64,000 nucleotides of DNA, taken from Microtetraspora glauca (GTDB lineage Bacteria > Actinomycetota > Actinomycetes > Streptosporangiales > Streptosporangiaceae). The position numbers and the translations under genes are program-made. The notes under the pieces were generated by a model. The model was not told the origin of the DNA. It saw only the letters and a list, made by a program, of their open reading frames with translations, and made no database searches. Location of the stretch: positions 868,001 through 932,000 of the forward strand of contig BBYL01000007.1 of assembly GCA_001570385.1 (NCBI GenBank), in the 5' to 3' direction. Positions 50,119-58,603 of the stretch are shown here, in pieces. Each line of letters begins with the position of its first letter. Positions within the stretch are counted from its first letter, which is position 1.

Positions 50119-50876
50119 GCGCGGACCACCTCGGGGCCCGACGCGGCGACGTCGGCGGCGACCGCCGGGTCCAGCCCGTCGTCGCTGATCACCATGTCGA
50201 TCTCGGAGAGCGTGGCGAACCGGGTGAGGTAGACGCCGGAGAACTTGGTGTGGTCGGCCAGCACGACGCTGCGCTCCGCCGCGCCGATCATCGCCCGCTT
50301 GATCGCGGCCTCGGCCGGGTCGGGCGTCGTCAGCCCCTTGGCGACCGAGCAGCCGTTCGCGCCCATGAACGCCACGTCCACGTGGAGGTCGGCGAGCGGG
50401 CGCAGCGCCCAGTCGTCGACGGTGGCGAGGGTGCGGCCGCGCACCCGGCCGCCCAGCATGATCACGCTGAGGTTCGCCCGGGTCGCGAGCGACGTCGCGA
50501 GGGGCGGCGAGTTGACGATGACGGTGAGCTCGCGGTCGGCGGGAAGCGCCCGCGCCAGGCGGCCCGTCGTGGAGCCCGCGTCGATGATGATCGCGCCGTC
50601 CTCGGGCAGTTCGGCGAGCGCGGCCTTGGCGATGCGCTCCTTCTCCTCGGTCATCACCTCGTCCCTGGCGGCGAGCGCGGGTTCGAAACCCAGGCGCTCG
50701 ACCGGGATGGCGCCGCCGTGCACCCGTCGCAGCACGCCGGCCCGCTCCAGGACGGTCAGGTCGCGGCGGATGGTCTCCGTGGTGACGGCGAACTCCTCCG
50801 CCAGCGTCAGCACGTCCACCCGGCCGATGGCCCGCGCGCGGCGCAGGATCTCCTGCTGCCGCTCCTCGGCGTACAT
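50115..50876 (-). CDS. DeoR-family repressor of the PTS operon
   Basis: 253 residues. N-terminal HTH (ERQQEILRRARAIGRVDVLTLAEEFAVTTETIRRDLTVLERAGVLRRVHGGA) is followed by a phosphosugar-sensing domain with IIIDAGSTTGRLA, MGANGCSVAKGLTTPDPAEAAIKRAM and LADHTKFSG. First gene of the operon, so autoregulated. A sugar phosphate made by the PTS is the likely inducer. Confidence 0.94.
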   Translation of the reverse strand: MYAEERQQEILRRARAIGRVDVLTLAEEFAVTTETIRRDLTVLERAGVLRRVHGGAIPVERLGFEPALAARDEVMTEEKERIAKAALAELPEDGAIIIDAGSTTGRLARALPADRELTVIVNSPPLATSLATRANLSVIMLGGRVRGRTLATVDDWALRPLADLHVDVAFMGANGCSVAKGLTTPDPAEAAIKRAMIGAAERSVVLADHTKFSGVYLTRFATLSEIDMVISDDGLDPAVAADVAASGPEVVRA

Positions 50877-51036
50877 GATGTTGATTCACCGCCGTTTCAA
50901 TGTTGTTTCGTCTGTATTTATACCCACATATTGTGGAAGTCAATGGGTGCAACACAGCGGCGCGCCTCGCGGCGTGTCGCGGGATGACTGGCGAAAACCG
51001 GATGAACGTCGCATCCCCCAGCTAGACTTGCCGGTC
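50877..51036. promoter_or_regulatory. PTS operon promoter region
   Basis: An AT-rich island (about 50880-50945) before the DeoR gene with GTTGATTCA, CAATGTTGTTTC and ATATTGTGG. The repeated TGTTG/TTGTG elements suit a DeoR operator. The right part leads to the plus-strand gene at 51037. Confidence 0.5.
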
Positions 51037-51555
51037 ATGATCACGTCCGGCGCGCCCCCCGCGCAGCCCCCGGTGCCACCTTCCGGGCCGCTTCCCGGGC
51101 CACTTTCCGGGCCGCCTCCCGCGCGGCTCTCCGGCCGGGCCAGGTCGGTACGGCTGGCCGCCACGGGCCTGTGCGTGGCGCTGCTCGTCGTCGGCACGTT
51201 CTGGGGGGACGACGACGCCTTCCCCTTCGGCCCGTTCCGGATGTACTCCACCAGCACGCCGCCCAACGGGAACATCCACGTGATGGTCCTGGAGGCGCGC
51301 CTGCCCGACGGAAACTGGCGCGAGGTCCCGTTGGAGTCCGTCGTGGTGGGCGTGAACCGCGCCGAGGTCGAGGGGCAGGTCCCGCGCTTCCAGTCCCAGC
51401 CGGCGCTGGTCGGCCGGCTCGTCGAGGCCCACGACCGGCTCCGCCCGAACGAGCCCCGCTGGACCGGCGCCCGCCTGATCATGAGGTATCTCAAGCTGCG
51501 CGACCGCAGGTTCGTCGGCACCGAGGAGAAGGTGGTGGCCGAGTGGCTGCGCTAG
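51037..51555 (+). CDS. membrane-anchored protein paired with an HTTM protein
   Basis: 172 residues. A Pro/Gly-rich N-terminus with repeated GPLPGPLSGPP, one membrane helix (AATGLCVALLVVGTFWG) and an outside or cytosolic part with FPFGPFRMYS, LPDGNWREVPLESVVVG and ARLIMRYLKLRDRR. It overlaps the following HTTM gene by 13 bases. Proteins of this type commonly accompany HTTM genes in actinomycetes; function unknown. Confidence 0.72.
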   Translation: MITSGAPPAQPPVPPSGPLPGPLSGPPPARLSGRARSVRLAATGLCVALLVVGTFWGDDDAFPFGPFRMYSTSTPPNGNIHVMVLEARLPDGNWREVPLESVVVGVNRAEVEGQVPRFQSQPALVGRLVEAHDRLRPNEPRWTGARLIMRYLKLRDRRFVGTEEKVVAEWLR

Positions 51556-52493
51556 CCCGCTGGTTCTTCGGCCCGGTGCCCCTGACGCGGGTGGCGGTCT
51601 TCCGGATCGCCGCGTACCTGTTCATCCCGCTCGACCTGCTGGTGCTCCGCCCGCTCGGCTCGCACCACGCGTCGGCGACCGCGCTCTACAAGCCGCTCAT
51701 CGTCGCCGACCTGCTGCACCTGCCGCGCCCGACCCCCGAGCTCATCGCGGTGGTCACCTGGACGCTGATCCCGCTCGCGCTCGCCGCCGCCGCCCTCGCC
51801 CCCACCGGCAGGTGGCAGCGGCTCCTCGGTGCGGCGATCTTCCTGCTCTACGTCGAGCAGCTGATCATCAGTTTCTCGTTCGGGAAGGTCGACCACGACC
51901 GCATCGCGTACGTCGTGGCCCTCGCCGTGCTGCCCACCGTGGCGGGGGCTCGGCTGCGGGAGCGCGGCTCGGCCGAGTCGGCCGGCTGGGCGCTGCGCTG
52001 CGTGCAGATCGCCGTCGTGGCGACGTACTTCCTCTCGGCCTTCGCCAAGCTGCGCTTCGGCGGCGTCGAATGGGTGAACAGCGCGACCCTCGTCCGCGCG
52101 GTGATGCGCCGCGGCACCGGGTTCGGCCGCCTGCTGCTCGACTATCCGTGGCTGCTGCACTGGTCCCAGTGGGGGATCATGCTGATGGAGCTGGGCTCAC
52201 CCGTGGTCCTGTTCCTGCGCGGCCGGTGGCAGCGCGTCGCGGTCGGCGCCCTCGCCGGGTTCCACGTCGTCGTCTACGCCACCATCTCGATCATGTTCTG
52301 GCCGCACGTGCTGTGCCTGCTGCTCGCCTTCCTGCCGACGGAGCGCCTCGTCTCAGCCGCCGCGCCGGTCGGCGGGCAGGACGCACATGGGGGTGCCGCC
52401 GGGGAGGCGGTGCCTGTTGCCGGCTATCAGCCGGTAGACGCCGTGGGCCAGCCAGCGGAAGGGCGGGACGCGCAGGATGGCCCCCAGGGGTGA
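51543..52493 (+). CDS. HTTM (VKGC-like) domain membrane protein
   Basis: 316 residues from GTG 51543. Several membrane helices (LTRVAVFRIAAYLFIPLDLLVL; ELIAVVTWTLIPLALAAAAL; LGAAIFLLYVEQLIISFSF; AVGALAGFHVVVYATISIMFWPHVL) and VATYFLSAFAKLRFGG fit the HTTM family, distant relatives of vitamin-K-dependent carboxylase. The last about 45 codons lie antisense to the DCC-family gene at 52353-52736, and that tail (QDAHGGAAGEAVPVAG...) looks non-conserved. Confidence 0.82.
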   Translation: MAALARWFFGPVPLTRVAVFRIAAYLFIPLDLLVLRPLGSHHASATALYKPLIVADLLHLPRPTPELIAVVTWTLIPLALAAAALAPTGRWQRLLGAAIFLLYVEQLIISFSFGKVDHDRIAYVVALAVLPTVAGARLRERGSAESAGWALRCVQIAVVATYFLSAFAKLRFGGVEWVNSATLVRAVMRRGTGFGRLLLDYPWLLHWSQWGIMLMELGSPVVLFLRGRWQRVAVGALAGFHVVVYATISIMFWPHVLCLLLAFLPTERLVSAAAPVGGQDAHGGAAGEAVPVAGYQPVDAVGQPAEGRDAQDGPQG

Positions 52494-52736
52494 CCAGGGC
52501 AGCCCCGCCGCGAGCAGGATCTTGGCGACGGCCTGTGCCCCGCCGTACACGCGGCCCCGGGTGTCCACCCAGAGCAGTTCGTACTCCGCGCGTTCCGGGG
52601 TCGTGCCCAGCGCCGCGAGATCGGTGAACTGCCAGGCCCTGATGTCGGCGGGCACGTCCATCCGCCGCTCGATGAAGCCCGCGGCGGTGGTGCAGAAACC
52701 GCAGTCCCCGTCATAGATGATTAACGATCTCTCCAC
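52353..52736 (-). CDS. DCC-family (DUF393) thiol-disulfide oxidoreductase-like protein
   Basis: 127 residues. The opening LIIYDGDCGFCTTAAGFI holds the defining DxxCxxC motif, followed by WVDTRGRVYGGAQAVAKIL and FRWLAHGVYRLIAGNRHRLPGG. These proteins are thioredoxin-like and are often next to or fused with HTTM domains, as here. It is convergent with, and overlaps, the HTTM gene by 141 bases. Confidence 0.9.
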   Translation of the reverse strand: MERSLIIYDGDCGFCTTAAGFIERRMDVPADIRAWQFTDLAALGTTPERAEYELLWVDTRGRVYGGAQAVAKILLAAGLPWSPLGAILRVPPFRWLAHGVYRLIAGNRHRLPGGTPMCVLPADRRGG

Positions 52737-52844
52737 GGTTTCCCATCATGCCTCAGCGGGACCGAGGGGTGAGGGGGTGGGCCCCTTTCCCGGTGGTTCA
52801 CAGTGGAGGGAGGGCAAGCGTGCCGAGTGGACCCCGGAGGGACC

Positions 52845-54668
52845 ATGACGACGACTGCGATCGCCGACTACGCGATGTTGTCCGACCGGCATTCGGCGGC
52901 GCTGGTGGCCAAGGACGGCACGATCGAGTGGTTGTGCATGCCCCGGTTCGACAGTCCCTCGATCTTCGCCGCGATGCTGGACGACGACGCGGGATCGTGG
53001 TCGATCCGCCCGTCGGGGCCGTACACCGTCTCCAGGCGTTACATGGACGCCACGCTGGTGCTGCAGACGATGTTCGAGACCGGGACGGGCACGCTGGTCC
53101 TCACCGACGCGCTGGCGACCGGGGCGGACGCGGACCCGCACCGGCTCGGCGCGTCCGCGCCACACCTGGTGCTCCGTTCGGCCACGTGCGTACGCGGGTC
53201 CGTCGAGGTGGACGTCCGCTACCGGCCGAGACCGGAGTACGGGCTGGTCACGCCGTTGATGTCCGTGCTGGACGGGGGCATCAGGTCGCGTGGCGGGTGC
53301 GGTCAGACCATCCTGTCCAGCCCGGTGGACCTCGTGATCACGAGGGAGGAGGCCACGGCGACGGTCACCCTCGCGGCCGGTGAGGTGCTGCGGTTCGCCC
53401 TGCGCTGGGCCGCGCTGGACGAGCCGGAGCCCCAGGTGTGCGGCACGGAGGAGATCGCCGCCGCGCTGGAGGCGACCCTGACCTCGTGGCGGTCCTGGTC
53501 GAAGGCGCACCAGAGATACGAGGGGCACTACCTCGGCCTGGTACGCCACTCCGGGCGGATCCTGCAGGGCCTGAGCTACCAGCCCACCGGCGCGATCGTC
53601 GCGGCGGCCACCACGTCGTTGCCGGAGGAGCCGGGCGGGAAGCGCAACTGGGACTACCGGTACGCCTGGATCCGGGACGCGAGCTTCACCATGGACGCGC
53701 TGTGGGTCGCCGCCTGCCCCGACGAGGCGAGCGAGTTCTTCTCGTTCATGACGACGGCGGCCGCGGCGTACGAGCCCGGCCGGACCCTCCAGATCATGTT
53801 CGGCATCGGCGGCGAGCGCGATCTCACCGAGCGGGAGCTGCCGCACCTGCGCGGCTGGCGGAACAGCTGGCCGGTGCGCACGGGCAACGCCGCGTGGCGC
53901 CAGCCCCAGATCGACGTCTACGGCGCGCTGCTCGGCGCGGCGTACCGGCTGGCCGACCAGCTTTCCTGGGCCGATTCGGACGAGCGCGGCTTCCTGGTCG
54001 CGCTGGCCGACGCCGCCGCCCACCAGTGGAGCCGCCCCGATCACGGCATCTGGGAGATCCGCGGCGATCCCCGCCACTACGTGTACTCCAAGGTCATGTG
54101 CTGGGTGGCGGTGGATCGGGCGATCGCGCTCGCGGACCGGCTGGACGCGGCAGGTCACCTGCCGCGCTGGTGCCGGGCGAGGGACGAGATCCGCCGGGTC
54201 GTTCTCGCCGACGGGTGGAGCGAGGAGGCGGGCGCCTTCACCCAGGCGTTCCATTCGCCGGACCTGGACGCGTCCGTGCTGATGATGCCGATCGTCGGGT
54301 TCCTGCCCGCGGACGACCCCCGGATGCTGGCGACCATCGACGCGGTCGCCAAGCGGCTCACCGGAGAGAACGGCCTCGTCTACCGCTATCGCAACGAGGA
54401 CGGCCTGGAGGGCGGCGAGGGCACGTTCGTGCTCTGCACGTTCTGGCTGGCCCAGGCGCTCGCGCTGGCCGGACGCGTCGCGCAGGCGCGCGAGGTGTTC
54501 GAGACCGCGATCTCCTACGTCAACGACGTCGGCCTGCTGGCCGAGGAGATCGAGCCGGGCACCGGCGAGCAGCTCGGCAACTTCCCGCAGGCGTTCAGCC
54601 ACATCGGCCTCATCAACGCCGCCTGGGCCATCGACGGAGCGTTGGCCGAGGAGCAGATCCTGTGCTGA
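52845..54668 (+). CDS. GH15 family glycoside hydrolase (glucoamylase/trehalase-like)
   Basis: 607 residues from ATG 52845 with CGGAGGG upstream. The N-terminal beta-sandwich part has IADYAMLSDRHSAALVAKDGTIEWLCMPRFDSPSIF. The (alpha/alpha)6 barrel has KRNWDYRYAWIRDASFT and the second catalytic region LLAEEIEPGTGEQLGNFPQAFSHIGLINAA. There is no signal peptide, so it is intracellular. Members act on alpha-glucans or trehalose; which one cannot be read from sequence alone. Confidence 0.92.
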   Translation: MTTTAIADYAMLSDRHSAALVAKDGTIEWLCMPRFDSPSIFAAMLDDDAGSWSIRPSGPYTVSRRYMDATLVLQTMFETGTGTLVLTDALATGADADPHRLGASAPHLVLRSATCVRGSVEVDVRYRPRPEYGLVTPLMSVLDGGIRSRGGCGQTILSSPVDLVITREEATATVTLAAGEVLRFALRWAALDEPEPQVCGTEEIAAALEATLTSWRSWSKAHQRYEGHYLGLVRHSGRILQGLSYQPTGAIVAAATTSLPEEPGGKRNWDYRYAWIRDASFTMDALWVAACPDEASEFFSFMTTAAAAYEPGRTLQIMFGIGGERDLTERELPHLRGWRNSWPVRTGNAAWRQPQIDVYGALLGAAYRLADQLSWADSDERGFLVALADAAAHQWSRPDHGIWEIRGDPRHYVYSKVMCWVAVDRAIALADRLDAAGHLPRWCRARDEIRRVVLADGWSEEAGAFTQAFHSPDLDASVLMMPIVGFLPADDPRMLATIDAVAKRLTGENGLVYRYRNEDGLEGGEGTFVLCTFWLAQALALAGRVAQAREVFETAISYVNDVGLLAEEIEPGTGEQLGNFPQAFSHIGLINAAWAIDGALAEEQILC

Positions 54669-54697
54669 GGAGCGGTCCTCCTTCGCCGTCCGGGGGG

Positions 54698-55408
54698 TCA
54701 GGCGAGGCACCGCAGGGCCATCGCGATCTCCGCGTCCAGCGGATGGTCCGCGGGCAGCCGCCCGACCGTCGCCTCGACGAACTCGGCGTACGGCAGGCGC
54801 GCGGTGGCCCCGTCGGCCCGCACCTCGACGTGGCCGTCCGACGGCTCGGCCCGTACGGCCGCGCCCTGCTCGCCGAGTGTGAAGAGGCCGAACCGGACCC
54901 GCCACAGCGTGCGCGCCCCGGCCTCCTCCGCGGAGACCGGGGCGCCCACGTCGTCGCCGTGCGTGGCGTACTCGGAGTCGTAGTGGAAGGTCTGCAGGTC
55001 CACGGGGTACGGCCCGGCGGAGGTGGTGAGCGTCGCGTCGCGGCCGAGTGCCCGCATCCGGGCGCGCGTCTCGGCGTTCTGGCCGCGCCACTCCTCGAGC
55101 ACGTCGCCGACCGGCCGGTCACGGCGCTGCCGGACGCACCAGTCGTTGAAGCCGTTGTAGCCCCCGCCGACGCCTTCCCGTTCCAGCATGGCGAAGAGCC
55201 CATCGAGGTTCCCGTCCAGGCAGGCGTGGTTGTACAGCTCCTCCCCGGCGAGGTGGCCGAGGACGTCTCGAACGGACCAGCCCGCGCACCGGGACGGCCT
55301 GCGCCAGCCCTCGTCGTCGAGCGAAGAGAAGAAGCGGTCCAGCCGAGCCGCCTCGGCGTCGAAGATGTCGAAAGGATCGAGATCTTTCAGGAGTTCGGAA
55401 TCGGTCAT
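54698..55408 (-). CDS. maleylpyruvate isomerase/DinB-type (MDMPI) family protein
   Basis: 236 residues. The N-terminal four-helix DinB-like domain has RPSRCAGWSVRDVLGHLAGEE and a metal-binding His set. A C-terminal MDMPI-like part (DGHVEVRADGATARLPYAEFVEATVGRLPADHPLD) follows. Family members are mycothiol-dependent transferases or isomerases in actinomycetes. The exact reaction is unknown. Confidence 0.83.
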   Translation of the reverse strand: MTDSELLKDLDPFDIFDAEAARLDRFFSSLDDEGWRRPSRCAGWSVRDVLGHLAGEELYNHACLDGNLDGLFAMLEREGVGGGYNGFNDWCVRQRRDRPVGDVLEEWRGQNAETRARMRALGRDATLTTSAGPYPVDLQTFHYDSEYATHGDDVGAPVSAEEAGARTLWRVRFGLFTLGEQGAAVRAEPSDGHVEVRADGATARLPYAEFVEATVGRLPADHPLDAEIAMALRCLA

Positions 55409-55549
55409 GTGAATCGACTACCCGAGGGCACCGGGCGGATATCACCGAGGCGCGCCCCCGTCGCCCGCGTTCCCGGCGGAAGGTCGTGTACGACCGGTGG
55501 GTTTTCCGGGCGGGGCCGGCTGGGAGCGCGCCCTCGGTGATCGAATCCG

Positions 55550-56011
55550 TCAGCGGGCGTGGGTGTTGCCGACGAACCGCGGCGTGTGACGCTTCGCGGC
55601 CGTCATGCCGGTCGACATGTTCGCGAGACCCAGCAGCAGGATGATCGCGCCGACCACCACGTTGCTGACGATGACTCGGGTGATGTTGTTCGGGCCGCTG
55701 ATCACCCACGGAGCGATGATCGTCCACACCCCGATGACGGGGGCGACCCAGGCGAGGCCGTAGGTCCTGCCATACGCGGAGCTGTAGCCCAGCGCCAGCA
55801 GAGCGACCAGGATGCCGGTGATCAGGTTGTTGACCGTGATCCCGCTGAGACCCTGGAATCCGCAGATCCACGGCGAGATCGCCAGGTATATGCCGGCGAC
55901 CAGCGTGAGCCCGTCCGTCAGCTGGGCCGTGGGATTCGCGGCTGCTGCCTCGTATCGGGCACGCATCTGCATGATGTCAGGATGCTGCCCGATGTCCGTG
56001 CTGTGCGACAT
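55550..56011 (-). CDS. SPW-repeat membrane protein
   Basis: 153 residues from ATG 56011. Two SPW units are visible, YLAISPWICGFQGLSGITVNNLITGILVALLALGY and VWTIIAPWVISGPNNITRVIVSNVVVGAIILLLG, each one helix pair. The motif names a family of small four-helix membrane proteins of unknown role. Confidence 0.9.
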   Translation of the reverse strand: MSHSTDIGQHPDIMQMRARYEAAAANPTAQLTDGLTLVAGIYLAISPWICGFQGLSGITVNNLITGILVALLALGYSSAYGRTYGLAWVAPVIGVWTIIAPWVISGPNNITRVIVSNVVVGAIILLLGLANMSTGMTAAKRHTPRFVGNTHAR

Positions 56012-56135
56012 GTTGCGCACCCCCTCCGGGGATGAGACGAACACCTACCATTCTAAGTCCGCTACTTCCCCTGAATTCCGATTTATGCATTTAAGTCCGA
56101 GTGGACTTCCCGAGGGTTTCGGAGGTGTGGTCACG

Positions 56136-56756
56136 ATGCCGCGGGGGCCGGCGCCGGATCCGCCGCCAGATCCCACCGTGGTCCTCACCCGGGGGCCGAT
56201 CTCCCGCGTCGACATCGCTCGGCTGACGGGTCTGTCGTCGGCGGCCGTCACCAAGACGGCCCGGCCGTTCATCGAGGCGGGCTACCTGGAGGAGTCGCCG
56301 GGCGTGGACCGCGTCGTCACGGGCGCGGGACGCCCCGCGAGCCCGCTGGCGGCCGGACTTCTCGCGGACGCCACCGGCCTCGCGGTCACGCTGGAGAACG
56401 ACGTCAAGGCGCTGACCGTCGCCCGGCTCTGGTTCGGCGAGGGCGTGGTCGCCTCCTCGTTCGCACTTGTCACGATGGGCTCGGGCATCGGCTGCGGCCT
56501 CGTCCTGGACGGTCGCCTGGTCACCGGGGCGTACGGCGTGGCGGGGTTCGCGTCCACCGAGGCGATCGTCGCCGCCTGTGGCGCGGCGACGGGGCGCGAC
56601 CTGACGGCGGACGAGGCGGTCGCGCTGGCGCGCGCCGGCGACGTTCACCTAGTTTCAGGCGACGCCGAGGCGGTCCGCCCCCGCCTCCGAGTGTCCGGCG
56701 CGCGGCCGGAGACCGGGACCGGCGAGGCGACCTGCGTGAATATCCACTCGTCCTGA
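56136..56756 (+). pseudogene. ROK-family regulator with large internal deletions
   Basis: An open frame of 206 codons (ATG 56136, GGAGG upstream) against about 400 for an intact ROK repressor. The N-terminal wHTH is present (ISRVDIARLTGLSSAAVTKTARPFIEAGYLEE ... GRPASPL). The first half of the ROK sugar-binding domain (about 90-100 residues) is missing. VTLENDVKALTVARLWFGEG and MGSGIGCGLVLDGRLVTGAYGVAG remain. The zinc motif block (GHxxx...CxCGxxGCLE) is gone, and the C-terminal third is lost. All deletions keep frame, but the product could not fold as a ROK protein. Confidence 0.8.
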
Positions 56757-56853
56757 TGGGGTACGAGATTTCAGGCGATTTTCGAGGTGATTGACCCGAA
56801 ACAATCTTGAGGCTATCAATTCACATACATGAGGAATGTGCCGTATCTTTACT

Positions 56854-56869
56854 GTGGGAGCGCTCCCAC
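56854..56869. promoter_or_regulatory. orphan CebR/LacI-type operator
   Basis: Perfect 16-bp palindrome GTGGGAGCGCTCCCAC containing the consensus TGGGAGCGCTCCCA. It lies 16 bases before the GTG of the anti-sigma-like gene and 97 bases after the ROK relic. No sugar-utilisation gene is adjacent. Confidence 0.8.
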
Positions 56870-56885
56870 GGTTAAGGAGGCGCAT

Positions 56886-57398
56886 GTGGTTCTTCCCTTC
56901 GTGATGGCGCCGCTGAATGCGGCGTCGATGCGCACGGCAGAGTGCCTGCTGCCCGCAGCGGGCCCCAGCGTGGGCGACGCCCGGGCGCTGGTCCGGCGCG
57001 AGCTCCGCTCCTGGGGAGCGGACCCGCTGATCGACGACTGCGCGCTCATCGTCAGCGAGCTGGTCACCAACGTCGTACGGCACGGCGGCAGTGCCTTCAC
57101 GCTCCGCCTCGCCGGACACGGCACCCTGGTCTACGGCGAGATCTTCGATCCCGGCGAGGGCGTTCCCCGGCCCCGGGTCTCCGGGCCGGACGCGACCGAC
57201 GGGCGGGGGTTGTTCATCGTCGGGCAACTCGCCGACGACTGGGGCGTCACGCCGGGCCGCTACGGCAAGACCGTCTGGTTCGTCATCGGAGCCGCCCTCC
57301 AGGACCGACGCCAGGCCCGGCCGTTCCAGAGCCATCCCCGGCCGGCCCGGCCCCGGGCCGCCACCGCACCGGCGGAGGTCAGGGTCGCCGTGGGGTGA
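56886..57398 (+). CDS. anti-sigma-factor-like ATP-binding protein (HATPase_c_2)
   Basis: 170 residues from GTG 56886, chosen because AAGGAGG lies 5 bases upstream; ATG 56829 lies upstream of the operator. GHKL ATPase fold: CALIVSELVTNVVRHGGSAFTLRL (N-box), IFDPGEGVPRPR (G1) and DGRGLFIVGQLADDWGV (G2). There is no kinase His domain, so it is of the RsbW/SpoIIAB-like regulatory type abundant in filamentous actinomycetes. Its 3' end overlaps the convergent kinase gene by 20 bases. Confidence 0.88.
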   Translation: MVLPFVMAPLNAASMRTAECLLPAAGPSVGDARALVRRELRSWGADPLIDDCALIVSELVTNVVRHGGSAFTLRLAGHGTLVYGEIFDPGEGVPRPRVSGPDATDGRGLFIVGQLADDWGVTPGRYGKTVWFVIGAALQDRRQARPFQSHPRPARPRAATAPAEVRVAVG

Positions 57399-57921
57399 CC
57401 TCGGACCGCTCCCGGGCCGCGTGCCGGGCCAGCGCCTCCGCCGCGATCTCCGCCGGCGTCCGGCGCGAGGTGTCCGCGGTCAGGTCGGACACCTCCAGAA
57501 AGTAGGCCAGCCGCCGCCCGCGCTGCTCGGCCAGCATCTCCACCAGGTCCGGCAGGAAACGCGGCCGGTGCGTCCCCGAACGCATCCGCTCCGCCAGCAC
57601 CTCGGGCGGGCCGTCCAGGAACACCACGAAGGCCGCCGCCAGCGCCTTCCTCGACTCCGCGTCCTCGACGGTGCTCGCCGCCGCCGCGATCACCGGAAGT
57701 CGGTCGTCCGCGAGAGCCTCCCGCAGCAGCGCCGCCTCACGGGCGTGCAGCTCCGGCGCGCCGAACTCCGCCGCCAGCTCGGCCGCGGTCCTGCCGTACC
57801 GCTCGCGGAGGTCCTCGTCGCTGTCGCGCACCGGCCGGCCGAGCGCCTCGGACAGCAGCCGGGCCACCGTGCTCTTGCCGGCTCCCATGAGACCCATCAC
57901 GACGATCGGTATGTCGGTCAC
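57379..57921 (-). CDS. shikimate-kinase-like P-loop kinase
   Basis: 180 residues. Walker A GLMGAGKSTVARLLSEALGRP, then DSDEDLRERYGRTAAELAAEFG and EREAALL-like HAREAALLREAL, and a lid region RPRFLPDLVEMLAEQRGRRLAYFLE. These match the shikimate kinase layout. The usual GGG motif before the central helix is AAAAST here and the substrate Asp pair is shifted, so it is probably a paralogue with another small substrate rather than AroK itself. Confidence 0.75.
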   Translation of the reverse strand: MTDIPIVVMGLMGAGKSTVARLLSEALGRPVRDSDEDLRERYGRTAAELAAEFGAPELHAREAALLREALADDRLPVIAAAASTVEDAESRKALAAAFVVFLDGPPEVLAERMRSGTHRPRFLPDLVEMLAEQRGRRLAYFLEVSDLTADTSRRTPAEIAAEALARHAARERSEVTPRRP

Positions 57922-58088
57922 GTGAACCTTCCTTCCGCGCGCGGCGATGTTTGAGATCCGTCGGGGGGTTAGGAGTCGACGGTGAGGAGCGACATGCCGC
58001 GACCGTCACCGGCACCGATCTCATCATGATCGCCGCCGGAGACGGACGCCAGGGGCACGTCCCCGGAAAGGAAAGGAGAGCCGCACGC

Positions 58089-58487
58089 ATGCCAGGTCGC
58101 GAGGAACTGCCGTCCACCCTGGAGCGCTCGCCCAAGGGCGCGCAGGAAACGTGGATCAAGGCCCACGACTCCGCCGTCGAGACATACGGCGAGGGCCAGC
58201 GGGCCCACCGGACCGCGTACTCCGCGCTCAAGCACTCCTACGAGAAGGTGGGCGACCACTGGGAGAAGAAGGCGAAGCGGGGGCCGTCCGACGCGCAGGC
58301 GAGGAAGAGCACGCCCAAGCCGGGAAAGACCGCCGAGGGAGTGGACACGACCGCGTCCAAGCATCACCTCTACGAGACAGCCGCCCGCCTCGACGTCAGG
58401 GGCAGGTCGAAGATGTCGAAGGGCGAGCTGGTCGACGCGATCGAGAAGGCCAACCGCCGCGCGACCGCGCGAGCACGGGAACGCTGA
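58089..58487 (+). CDS. chaB: ChaB-family protein with C-terminal Rho_N/SAP-like motif
   Basis: 132 residues from ATG 58089 (AAGGAGAG upstream). ChaB domain: PSTLERSPKGAQETWIKAHDSAVETYGEGQRAHRTAYSALKHSYEK. The Lys-rich spacer leads to KHHLYETAARLDVRGRSKMSKGELVDAIEKANRR, a small helix-extended-helix resembling Rho N-terminal or SAP nucleic-acid-binding motifs. ChaB is named for a cation-transport locus in E. coli, but its biochemical role is open. The C-terminal motif suggests DNA or RNA contact. Confidence 0.85.
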   Translation: MPGREELPSTLERSPKGAQETWIKAHDSAVETYGEGQRAHRTAYSALKHSYEKVGDHWEKKAKRGPSDAQARKSTPKPGKTAEGVDTTASKHHLYETAARLDVRGRSKMSKGELVDAIEKANRRATARARER

Positions 58488-58531
58488 TCGGCCATCCCGG
58501 CACCGGCCATCCCGGCGGACACCGGCCGGAC

Positions 58532-58569
58532 GCGAGAGCCCGGGCGGGGCGCCCCGCCCGGGCTCTCGC
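58532..58569. terminator. 38-bp perfect palindrome, bidirectional terminator
   Basis: Arms of 19 bases (first arm begins GCGAGAGCCCGGGCGGGG) meet without a spacer. It lies 45 bases after the ChaB gene and 35 before the end of the convergent gene at 58604. Confidence 0.85.
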
Positions 58570-58603
58570 CACCCGGAGGCGTCGCGGTGGACACCCGGAG
58601 GCG

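Noticed and set aside
48346..50232. Long plus-strand reading frame opposite the PTS and kinase genes
   Set aside because: Low-complexity Val/Asp/Arg/Gly antisense shadow. The minus-strand genes have unmistakable motifs.
57951..58088. Upstream extension of the ChaB gene
   Set aside because: No Shine-Dalgarno and no conservation-like sequence. AAGGAGAG is correctly placed only for the ATG at 58089.
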